This document shows positions 1 through 5,487 of a DNA stretch of 6,326 bases, piece by piece; within the stretch, counting starts at the first letter, position 1, and every line of letters begins with the position of its first letter. The notes under the pieces were generated by a model. That model did no database searches, was not told the DNA's origin, and saw only the letters and a list, made by a program, of their open reading frames with translations. Location of the stretch: positions 1 through 6,326 of the forward strand of contig JAGQUE010000241.1 of the NCBI GenBank assembly GCA_020438665.1. The letters run 5' to 3'. Position numbers and translations under genes: made by a program. The DNA comes from Nocardioidaceae bacterium. GTDB taxonomy: Bacteria > Actinomycetota > Actinomycetes > Propionibacteriales > Nocardioidaceae.

Positions 1-13
1 GTGGTCGCACACG

Positions 14-29
14 GGAAAGGAGGTGGTCC
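14..29 (+). promoter_or_regulatory. Exceptionally long Shine-Dalgarno sequence
   Basis: Positions 14-29 (GGAAAGGAGGTGGTCC) can pair along 16 nt with the usual bacterial 16S rRNA 3' tail (GGAUCACCUCCUUUCU); only positions 14 and 26 need G-U pairs. Ordinary ribosome-binding sites, including those of the flagellar genes here, match only 4-6 nt. It lies on the plus strand, with the AGGAGG core ending 11 nt before the ATG at 35. The base matches are read directly from the sequence. The complement to 16S relies on the conserved actinobacterial 16S end, which is not in the window. The upstream promoter, if any, is beyond the left edge. Confidence 0.6.
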
Positions 30-34
30 GACGA

Positions 35-73
35 ATGATTTCTCAAAGGACGCGTGAGGTGGCTGCCCGCTAG
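35..73 (+). CDS. Mini-ORF, 12 codons (possible leader peptide)
   Basis: ATG at 35 through TAG at 71-73 encodes MISQRTREVAAR. The only evidence for translation is the extraordinarily strong Shine-Dalgarno sequence just upstream (14-29), with 11 nt between the AGGAGG core and ATG. The product has no signal peptide, membrane segment or recognised domain; it is basic, with three Arg. The TAG stop overlaps the first base pairs of a 7-bp stem at 72-78/97-103, an arrangement seen in leader peptides that couple ribosome position to RNA folding. No larger plus-strand gene follows, since flhA is convergent, so there is no obvious regulated target on this strand. The motif gives an impression of a recurring actinobacterial element, but I cannot name a family. 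It could also be a decoy or ribosome-docking site rather than a peptide gene. Confidence 0.4.
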   Translation: MISQRTREVAAR

Positions 74-103
74 CAGCGACCAGCCAGGGCGTTGAGCGCT
101 GCT
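72..103 (+). repeat. 7-bp inverted repeat following the mini-ORF stop
   Basis: AGCAGCG at 72-78 and CGCTGCT at 97-103 are perfect complements separated by 18 nt. An alternative pairing exists (GCCAG 83-87 with CTGGC 102-106), as does a 5-bp pairing TTGAG 92-96 with CTCAA 111-115, so mutually exclusive folds are possible. The first arm overlaps the TAG of the mini-ORF at 35-73. The strand is given as plus because of the mini-ORF; the repeat itself is strand-neutral. Confidence 0.5.
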
Positions 104-124
104 GGCGAATCTCAAGCAGTCACC

Positions 125-190
125 CGACCCGCGGGCGCTCCGGGGAACGTCCCCTCGGACGGTCTCTCTCGAGACCACGCCCGCGGGTCG
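125..190. repeat. Perfect 13-bp inverted repeat enclosing two hairpins
   Basis: CGACCCGCGGGCG (125-137) and CGCCCGCGGGTCG (178-190) are exact reverse complements. The 40-nt interior is almost completely paired. A first hairpin has GGGGA 142-146 with TCCCC 150-154 (3-nt loop), extended by TCC 139-141 with GGA 157-159 across a 2-nt bulge. A second has GGTCTC 161-166 with GAGACC 171-176 and a TCTC tetraloop. Only single bases (138, 160, 177) lie between helices, as in a compact three-way junction. Each 13-bp arm also contains a palindromic core (CCGCGG), so local self-pairing or dimeric pairing is possible and part of the similarity is also a direct repeat. Confidence 0.75.
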
Positions 191-194
191 CTGC

Positions 195-230
195 ATGTCC
201 GCCCGGTTTCTCGGGCCTTCCGGCGGACAT
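195..230. repeat. Perfect 9-bp hairpin, possible flhA transcript end
   Basis: ATGTCCGCC (195-203) and GGCGGACAT (222-230) are exact reverse complements with an 18-nt loop. Inside it, GCCCG 201-205 with CGGGC 212-216 offers a competing 5-bp stem with a 6-nt loop. It is the first stable stem met after the flhA stop, 32 nt downstream on the minus strand. No T-run follows on either strand, so it is not a classical intrinsic terminator. High-GC actinobacteria often have U-less terminator-like stems, so a role in ending the flagellar transcript is possible but unproven. Confidence 0.55.
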
Positions 231-262
231 CCAGCTGGGTGACCGGTCTGGGGTGAAGCCGA

Positions 263-2335
263 CTAGGCGGACACGGCGCCCGCCGGTTCCATCGTGATGA
301 CACCGATGGACCGGACCTGGGAGGCCCCGGTCAGCTCGGTGTAGGACAGCACCGGCAGGCGCGACATCGCCGGCCGGATGAGGCGTCGTACGGCGGCCCG
401 CAGCTGCGGTGAGCAGACCAGCACCGGCCGGAGGTTCTGGTTCTCCGCATGCATGGTCAGCTGGGCCAGGTCGGTGAGCAGCTGGGAGGCCGTGTCGGGG
501 TCGAGCGCGATCATCGAGCCCTGCTCGTGGGGCCGCAGCGACTCGAGCATGCGCTGCTCGAGCAAGGGCTCCAGGCTGATCACCGACACGGCGCCGTCGG
601 AGAGGTAGGGCGCCACGATCGCCGGGCCGAGCGTCGCCCGGGCGGCCTCGACCAGCATGTCGAGGTCCTTGGTGGCGTGGGCGCGCAGCGACATCGACTC
701 ATAGATACGGGTGAGGTCACGGATCGACACGCCCTCGTCGAGCAGCATCTGGAGCACCCGCTGGACCTCGCCCAGGCTGAGCATCGACGGGGTGAGCTCC
801 TCCACGACCACGGGGTGCGTGCGTTTGACGACGTCGGTGAGCATCTTGACGTCCTCGCGGCCCAACAGTCGGGCGGCGTGGCTGGTGACGACCTCGGCCA
901 GGTGGGTGGTGATGACCGACGCGCGGTCGACCACGGTGGCCCCGGAGAGCTCGGCCTGGTTGCGCAGCTCGGCGGGGATCCACTTGGCGTCGAGCCCGAA
1001 CACCGGCTCCTGGGTCGGCTCGCCGGGGAGGCTGCCGAGGAACTCACCGATCGCGAGCACCGTACCGGGAGGGGCCTCCCCGCGGGCGGCCTCGATGCCG
1101 AACAGCTTGATGGCATAGGTCTTGGGAGGCAGGTCGAGGTTGTCGCGGGTGCGCACCGGCGGGATGACGACGCCGATGTCGGTGGCGACCTTGCGGCGCA
1201 GCGCCTTGACGCGGTCGAGGAGGTCGCCGCCGGCGCGTGGGTCGACCAGGTCGATCATGTCGGCGGAGAGCTCGAGGCCAAGGGGGTCGACGAGCAGCTC
1301 GGCGGCGATCTGTTCGGGCGAGTCGGGGTTGGTCGCCAGGTCACCGCTGGTCGCGAGCGCCTCGAGGGCCTTGGTCTCCTCGTCGTCCTCGTTCTCGACC
1401 CGCGTCGACGCGAGGAGGAACAGCCCGCCGGTGAGGATGAACGGGAGCTTGGGGAGACCGGGCAGCAGCACCATCACGAGGGCGGCGAAGCCGGCGACCC
1501 GGAGCGGCATCCGGCGGCGGGTGATCTGCCGCACGATGTCGGAGCCCATGTCGTCGTCGCCCGTGGCCCGGGTGACGATGAGGCCGGTCGCGACGGAGAG
1601 CAGCAGCGCGGGGATCTGCGAGACCAGGCCGTCACCGACCGACAGCAGGCTGTAGGTGTTGACGGCGTCGCCGAAGGAGAGGCCCTTCTGCGCGACGCCG
1701 ACCGCGAAACCACCGACGAGATTGACCAGCGTGATGATGATGGCGGCGATCGCGTCGCCCTTGACGAACTTGGACGCACCGTCCATGGCGCCATAGAAGT
1801 CCGCCTCGGCGTGGACCTCGGCGCGACGCTTGCGAGCCTGTTCCTCGTCGATGAGACCGGAGTTGAGGTCGGCGTCGATGGCCATCTGCTTGCCGGGCAT
1901 CGCGTCGAGGGTGAAGCGGGCACCCACCTCGGCGACGCGGCCGGCACCGTTGGTGATGACGACGAACTGGATGACCAGCAAGATGGCGAAGACGATCAGG
2001 CCGACGACCAGTGATCCGCCGACCACGAAGTGGCCGAAGGTGTCGATGACCTTGCCGGCGAAGCCGTCGATGAGGACGAGACGGGTGGCGCTGACGTTGA
2101 GCGCGAGCCGGAACAGCGTCATCACGAGGACGACCGCGGGGAACGCCGCGAAGTCGAGTGGCCGGTGCACGAACATGGCCGTGAGCAGGATCAGCAGGGC
2201 GGTGGTGATGTTGACGGCGATGAGCAGGTCGAGGACGAGCGAGGGCAGCGGCACGACCAGCATCACGACGATGAACACGATGCCGAGCGGCACGGCGAGC
2301 TGAGTCAGTCGCTTGAGTTCCACGCGGGGGCGCAC
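263..2335 (-). CDS. flhA: Flagellar biosynthesis protein FlhA (export gate)
   Basis: Inner-membrane export-gate protein of the flagellar type III secretion system. The family forms a nonameric ring whose cytoplasmic domain docks chaperone-substrate complexes and whose membrane part uses the proton motive force. The 690-residue product is normal family length. Hydrophobic helices fill residues about 15-310. The FHIPEP-family signature starts at RLALNVSATR (76-85) and ends in VIDTFG (96-101). The cytoplasmic FHIPEP loop follows (EVGARFTLDAMPGKQMAID, 136-154; AEADFYGAMDGASKF, 176-190). An acidic linker (about 312-322) leads to the soluble domain (about 330-690). The assigned start is a GTG at 2335 with GGAAG immediately before it and GGAGG 15 nt upstream. 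A second GTG at 2323 (residue 5) sits 12 nt from GGAAG and is an alternative. It is last in the gene series, 49 nt after flhB, and stops with TAG. Confidence 0.97.
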   Translation of the reverse strand: MRPRVELKRLTQLAVPLGIVFIVVMLVVPLPSLVLDLLIAVNITTALLILLTAMFVHRPLDFAAFPAVVLVMTLFRLALNVSATRLVLIDGFAGKVIDTFGHFVVGGSLVVGLIVFAILLVIQFVVITNGAGRVAEVGARFTLDAMPGKQMAIDADLNSGLIDEEQARKRRAEVHAEADFYGAMDGASKFVKGDAIAAIIITLVNLVGGFAVGVAQKGLSFGDAVNTYSLLSVGDGLVSQIPALLLSVATGLIVTRATGDDDMGSDIVRQITRRRMPLRVAGFAALVMVLLPGLPKLPFILTGGLFLLASTRVENEDDEETKALEALATSGDLATNPDSPEQIAAELLVDPLGLELSADMIDLVDPRAGGDLLDRVKALRRKVATDIGVVIPPVRTRDNLDLPPKTYAIKLFGIEAARGEAPPGTVLAIGEFLGSLPGEPTQEPVFGLDAKWIPAELRNQAELSGATVVDRASVITTHLAEVVTSHAARLLGREDVKMLTDVVKRTHPVVVEELTPSMLSLGEVQRVLQMLLDEGVSIRDLTRIYESMSLRAHATKDLDMLVEAARATLGPAIVAPYLSDGAVSVISLEPLLEQRMLESLRPHEQGSMIALDPDTASQLLTDLAQLTMHAENQNLRPVLVCSPQLRAAVRRLIRPAMSRLPVLSYTELTGASQVRSIGVITMEPAGAVSA

Positions 2336-2384
2336 CTTCCAGGTCCGAGCCCTCCATGGCCCGCGGTCAGGCGCCCTCCTGGCG
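2336..2384 (-). promoter_or_regulatory. flhB-flhA intergenic gap
   Basis: This 49-nt gap is one of the two largest in the operon. It holds GGAGG (2355-2351) preceded by an out-of-frame ATG (2357-2355), and GGAAG (2340-2336) touching the assigned flhA GTG. No convincing -10/-35 pair or stem-loop terminator is visible, so read-through into flhA is expected. The odd placement of the two purine-rich sites leaves the exact flhA start open. Confidence 0.4.
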
Positions 2385-3548
2385 TCATGAGGTGGATCGG
2401 CCGGCCGGCGCGAGAGTTGAGGGTTTTGTCACGGGTGCGCGGCGGCGGCCGCCCCGGCCGACGGTGGGCAGGTCCGGCGACGTGCGCGGGCTGGCGTGCT
2501 CCCCGGCGACGCGGCCCTGGCGCTTGCGGCTGATGACATAGGCCAGCACCTGGGCGACCGCGGCGAACAGCTCCGCCGGGATCTCTTGACCGACCTGGGT
2601 GTGCCGATAGAGCGCTCGGGCGAGGGGCACGTCCCGCACCAGGGGTACGCCGGTCTCCGTGGCCTTCTCCCTGATCCGCAGCGCGATGGCCCCGGCACCC
2701 CGGGCCACGACCCGCGGGGCGCCCCGCTCGGGCTGGTAGCGCAGCGCGATCGCGACGTGGGTGGGGTTGACCAGGACGACGTCGGCCTCGGGGATGTCGG
2801 CCATCATGCGGTTGCGGGCCGCAGCGAGCTGGCGGGAGCGGATCGCCGCCTTGATGAGCGGGTCGCCCTCGGTCTGCTTGTACTCGCGCTTGACCTCGTC
2901 CTTGGTCATCCGGGCCTTCTTGCCGACCTTGAACCGCTGGAAGCTGTAGTCCGCGGCGGCCATCACGAGACCGGCGAGCGCGACGTTGCGAAGCATCGAC
3001 AGCACGTGTCCGGAGCCGGCCTGGATCACCGTCGACATCGGGACCAGGCCACCGATCAGCGGCATCAGGGTCTTGACGGTGCTCCAGACGAGGGCGGCGA
3101 CGATGCTGGCCTTGAGCAGCATCTTGGCGCCTTCCCAGAGCATCTGGGTGCCGAAGACCCGCTTGGCGCCCTTGAGAGGGTTGATCTTGCTGAACGACGG
3201 CTTGACGGCCTTGGTGGCCAGATAGAAGCCGCCCTGGGCGAGCGCCGCGCCCGTCCCGACGACGGCGACGCCGGCCCCGAGGAGCACCAGCGCCAGCAGC
3301 GCGTGGCCGAGGCCCTGCTGCAGCATCTCGCGGGCGCCGGCGACGCTGGGCTCCGCGGCCACCCGAAGGTCGGTGTCGAAGAGGGTTCGCAGGGTGTCGA
3401 TCTCTCGGGAGACCAGAGGGGGCAGTGCCAGGCCGACGGCCAGCATCGAGCCCCACGCGCCCAGCTCCTGGGTGCGCGGGACGGTGCCTTCCTTCTTGTT
3501 CTCCTTCTTCTTCCGTGCGGTGGGCTTCTCGGTGCGCTCCTCGCTCAT
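2385..3548 (-). CDS. flhB: Flagellar biosynthesis protein FlhB (substrate-specificity switch)
   Basis: Export-apparatus membrane protein that changes secretion from rod/hook to filament substrates after self-cleavage. The 387 residues begin with the family's charged N-terminus (EERTEKPTARKKKENKKEG, 3-21). Four hydrophobic segments follow, at about 33-50, 81-106, 141-165 and 180-200. A basic linker (205-224) leads to the cytoplasmic domain. The autocleavage site NPTH is intact at residues 261-264 (bases 2757-2768); in the family the chain breaks between Asn and Pro. The C-terminal domain ends near residue 340 (VLAYVIS). A basic, Pro/Ser/Thr-rich tail of about 45 residues follows, probably disordered and comparable in size to tails known in enterobacterial FlhB. 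It starts at ATG 3548, 4 nt after the fliR stop, with GGGAG 12 nt upstream and GAGG at the fliR stop. Injectisome SctU paralogues are unlikely given the neighbours. Confidence 0.97.
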   Translation of the reverse strand: MSEERTEKPTARKKKENKKEGTVPRTQELGAWGSMLAVGLALPPLVSREIDTLRTLFDTDLRVAAEPSVAGAREMLQQGLGHALLALVLLGAGVAVVGTGAALAQGGFYLATKAVKPSFSKINPLKGAKRVFGTQMLWEGAKMLLKASIVAALVWSTVKTLMPLIGGLVPMSTVIQAGSGHVLSMLRNVALAGLVMAAADYSFQRFKVGKKARMTKDEVKREYKQTEGDPLIKAAIRSRQLAAARNRMMADIPEADVVLVNPTHVAIALRYQPERGAPRVVARGAGAIALRIREKATETGVPLVRDVPLARALYRHTQVGQEIPAELFAAVAQVLAYVISRKRQGRVAGEHASPRTSPDLPTVGRGGRRRAPVTKPSTLAPAGRSTS

Positions 3549-3552
3549 CGCC

Positions 3553-4317
3553 TCACCCCGCTCCCGACAAGGCGGACATGGCCCGCATCGTCAGCTCGAC
3601 CATGCGGTCGAGGGCCTCGGGGAGGACCGGGAAGGAGAGCCCGAGCAGCAGCAGCGTCAGGCCGATCTTGGCCGGGAACATCACGGCCATCGCGTTGAGC
3701 TGGGGCGCGACCTTGGTCAGCAGCGCCAGACCGAGGTCGGCGACGAACAGGACGGCGATCATCGGCAGCGCGATCTGGATCGCGGTGACCAGGAACATCG
3801 AGAAGGCCGTGATGAAGATGTCGGGTCCCCAAGCGGGTCCGAGGCCCGAGCCCAGCGGCAGGAACTCGAAGGTCTTGAGCAGGCCGCCGATCACCAGCAG
3901 GTGAGCCCCCGAGACGAACAACAGGGCGGTGGCGAGCATCTGGTGGAAGTTGCCGAAGACGGTGTTGCTGTTCATGCCGAGGGGGTCGAAGCCCTGGGCG
4001 AGTGCGAAACCGCCGAAGACGTCGATGAGGCTGCCGGCCGCCGCGAGGGCGCCGAGCAGCATCGAGGTCACGAACCCCATGCCGAGCCCGATGACCACCT
4101 GGGTGACGACGTTGACGATCAGGGCGCCGGTGCTGAGCGGGACGTCGCTGGTGAGGCTGGGGGCGACGGCGAGGGCCAGGGCGACCGACAGCACCACCTT
4201 GGCGGTGATCGGCACCGCTTTGGCGGCGAACGGCGGCACGACCACGAGCCACGAGATGATCCGGATGGACGCCAGCAGGAAGGCGACGAGCTGCTCGCCC
4301 TGGACCGTCACGGACAT
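3553..4317 (-). CDS. fliR: Flagellar biosynthesis protein FliR (export-gate core)
   Basis: Polytopic protein that, with FliP and FliQ, forms the helical export-gate channel at the base of the flagellum; one copy per gate in the known structures. The 254-residue product is typical length. Hydrophobic segments cover most of the chain (about 8-28, 38-54, 66-106, 125-147, 166-200, 213-235). Family-like features include VPPF (27-30), the Gly-rich stretch GLGMGF (77-82), AAGSLIDVFGGFALAQGF (93-110) and VAPQLN (203-208). The ATG start at 4317 lies 10 nt after the fliQ stop. Its ribosome-binding GAGG begins inside the fliQ TGA, 8 nt before the start, which suggests translational coupling. The stop is 4 nt before flhB. 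Confidence 0.96.
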   Translation of the reverse strand: MSVTVQGEQLVAFLLASIRIISWLVVVPPFAAKAVPITAKVVLSVALALAVAPSLTSDVPLSTGALIVNVVTQVVIGLGMGFVTSMLLGALAAAGSLIDVFGGFALAQGFDPLGMNSNTVFGNFHQMLATALLFVSGAHLLVIGGLLKTFEFLPLGSGLGPAWGPDIFITAFSMFLVTAIQIALPMIAVLFVADLGLALLTKVAPQLNAMAVMFPAKIGLTLLLLGLSFPVLPEALDRMVELTMRAMSALSGAG

Positions 4318-4327
4318 GGTGCCCGCC

Positions 4328-4597
4328 TCAGGTCAACAGGCCCGGAAGCCGGTCGAAGAGGTCGTGGGTGAAGTCGATGAGGGTGTGCAGCATCCAGTTG
4401 CCCGAGATCAGCAGGGCCAGGCCGACCCCGATGATCTTGGGGACGAAGGCGAGGGTGAACTCCTGGATCTGGGTCATCGACTGGAACATCGACACCGCGA
4501 AGCCGATGATCAGCGCGGTCAGCAGGATCGGGGCCGAGAGCTTGAGCGTGACGACCATGGTCTGGAGGGCGATCTCGATGATCGAGGAGTCAGTCAT
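4328..4597 (-). CDS. fliQ: Flagellar biosynthesis protein FliQ (export-gate core)
   Basis: Small two-helix membrane subunit of the FliPQR export gate; four copies wrap FliP/FliR in known structures. The 89 residues match family length exactly. Hydrophobic helices lie at about 13-37 and 50-72. Between them is the conserved polar turn FQSMTQIQE (38-46), which in the family forms part of the cytoplasmic closing loop. The ATG start at 4597 is 2 nt after the fliP stop. GGGAG, located inside the end of fliP, is 9 nt upstream of the ATG. Its place between fliP and fliR is the canonical order. Confidence 0.97.
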   Translation of the reverse strand: MTDSSIIEIALQTMVVTLKLSAPILLTALIIGFAVSMFQSMTQIQEFTLAFVPKIIGVGLALLISGNWMLHTLIDFTHDLFDRLPGLLT

Positions 4598-4599
4598 CC

Positions 4600-5487
4600 T
4601 CAGCCACTCCCATAGCTCGCGACGAGGGACTTGATGACCAGCGCCCAGCCGTCGACCATCACGAACAGCAGCAGCTTGAAGGGCAGCGACACCATCACCG
4701 GCGGCATCATCATCATGCCCAGGGCCATCAGCGAACCGCTCACGACGATGTCGATGACCAGGAACGGGATGAAGATGATGAACCCGATGATGAACGCCTG
4801 CTTGAGCTCGCTGAGCACGAATGCCGGCACCAGTGTCGACATCGGCACGTCGGCGCGGTCCTTCGGCAGGTCGCGGTCGGCGACGCTGGTGAGCAGCTGG
4901 AGCTCCTCGTCCCCGGTGTGGTCGATCATGAAGTCACGCAGCGGCGCGATGCCGTCGTCCCAGGCCTGCGACGTGCTCTTGTCGCCGTCGAGGTAGGGCT
5001 GCAGCCCGTCGTGGTTCATGTCGCTGAGCACCGGCGCCATGATGAACAGGCTCAAGAACAGGGCCAGGCCGGCGAGGACCTGGTTGGGTGGCGTCTGCTG
5101 GAGGCCGAGCGCGTTGCGGGTCAGGCCGAGGACGACCAGGATCTTGGTGAAGCTGGTGGTCGTCAGCAGGATCGCCGGCAGCAAGGAGAGCAGCGTGACC
5201 GCGAGGATCGCCGTCACCGAGGTGCTGGGCTTCTTGGTCAGGCCGTCGATGTTCACCGAGACGCTGCCGTCGCCCTGGCTCCCACTGGGGCCGCGCGGCC
5301 CGGCCGGGCCGGAGGGGTCCAGCAGCGGGGTGTGGGTGAACCCGGCGTCGGTCAGCACGATCCCGGTGGCGTCGTACGACGGGTGGGCGCTGGCCGACCC
5401 GGCGGTGCCGAGGCTGACCGTGAGCCACGCGGCCACGAACGCCAGCACCACCAGGAGCGGCCGGACGCGGGAGCGGAGGAGGGTCAC
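4600..5487 (-). CDS. fliP: Flagellar biosynthesis protein FliP (export-gate core)
   Basis: Main subunit of the FliPQR export gate (five copies in known structures), inserted through a signal peptide. The product is 295 residues, about 50 more than the E. coli protein, the excess being N-terminal. Residues 1-34 form a signal peptide: Arg-containing start, hydrophobic 10-27, and an ASA-H cleavage site after residue 34. Residues 35-90 are an extracytoplasmic stretch with five Gly-X-Y triplets (60-74). The conserved core starts near 92, with TSFTKILVVLGLTRNALG (111-128), PPNQVL (133-138), the periplasmic domain (about 155-215) and the C-terminal helices. The methionine cluster of the gate is LGMMMMPP (256-263), followed by LPFKLLLFVMVDGW (268-281). 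The GTG start overlaps the fliO stop (GTGA). GAGG lies 8 nt upstream within fliO. Confidence 0.97.
   Translation of the reverse strand: MTLLRSRVRPLLVVLAFVAAWLTVSLGTAGSASAHPSYDATGIVLTDAGFTHTPLLDPSGPAGPRGPSGSQGDGSVSVNIDGLTKKPSTSVTAILAVTLLSLLPAILLTTTSFTKILVVLGLTRNALGLQQTPPNQVLAGLALFLSLFIMAPVLSDMNHDGLQPYLDGDKSTSQAWDDGIAPLRDFMIDHTGDEELQLLTSVADRDLPKDRADVPMSTLVPAFVLSELKQAFIIGFIIFIPFLVIDIVVSGSLMALGMMMMPPVMVSLPFKLLLFVMVDGWALVIKSLVASYGSG
5266..5311 (-). repeat. Collagen-like Gly-X-Y codons over a 16-nt palindrome in fliP
   Basis: Bases 5266-5310 encode five consecutive Gly-X-Y triplets of FliP (GPA GPR GPS GSQ GDG, residues 60-74). At the upstream end, 5296-5311 (CGGCCCGGCCGGGCCG) is a perfect 16-nt palindrome. 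The palindrome partly dictates the Gly/Pro/Ala/Arg codons, so the protein repeat may be a by-product of GC-rich low-complexity DNA. Both patterns are seen directly; no function is claimed. Confidence 0.7.

Larger units (their letters stand above)
119..243. other. Nested multi-stem structured element in the flhA 3' intergenic region
   Basis: GTCACCC (119-125) is complementary to GGGTGAC (237-243) and closes around two further stem domains: a branched domain at 125-190 and a hairpin at 195-230. Base 125 is shared between the outer helix and the 13-bp stem, so the outer helix is 6 bp when both form. The result is a cloverleaf-like three-way junction with short linkers (191-194 and 231-237). It lies 20 nt beyond the flhA stop, in non-coding sequence. 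I see no tRNA, tmRNA, RNase P or known riboswitch signature. It could be a structured RNA from either strand, an unusual transcription end, or a protein-binding DNA element. Complementarity is seen directly; folding and function are inferred. Confidence 0.45.

Noticed and set aside
195..230. Classical rho-independent terminator for flhA
   Set aside because: The stem is good but no T-run follows on either strand, so I annotated it as a hairpin with a possible terminator-like role only.
1..262. tRNA, tmRNA, RNase P RNA, c-di-GMP or cobalamin riboswitch
   Set aside because: None of the conserved sequence signatures of these RNAs could be found on either strand, so the region is left as an unnamed structured element.
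112..303. 63-codon minus-strand frame spanning the flhA stop and the inverted repeats
   Set aside because: Overlaps the flhA 3' end in another frame, has no ribosome-binding site, and its sequence is explained by the GC-rich stems.
449..2014. 521-codon open frame on the plus strand
   Set aside because: It lies wholly antisense to flhA, whose protein matches its family end to end. The translation is biased Gly/Asp/Glu/Arg/Val sequence typical of the reverse frame of GC-rich coding DNA.
1632..2357. 241-codon minus-strand frame starting at ATG 2357
   Set aside because: Overlaps flhA out of frame, has no ribosome-binding site before the ATG, and is Arg/His-rich shadow sequence.
2305..3456. 383-codon minus-strand frame inside flhB
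   Set aside because: Out of frame with flhB and Arg/Gly/Pro-rich with no domain. flhB in the correct frame has the NPTH site and membrane helices.
2496..3698. 400-codon open frame on the plus strand
   Set aside because: Antisense to flhB and the end of fliR, with low-complexity Gly/Asp/Arg/Leu composition. It is a GC-driven shadow of real genes.
3373..4371. 332-codon plus-strand frame over fliR
   Set aside because: Antisense to fliR and flhB, with repetitive Asp/Glu/Gly/Arg/His composition. fliR is clearly the real gene.
263..5487. Non-flagellar type III secretion (injectisome) gene set
   Set aside because: The presence of fliO, FliN next to it in operon order, and FlhA/FlhB sequences of flagellar type point to a flagellum. 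No secretin or needle genes are seen.
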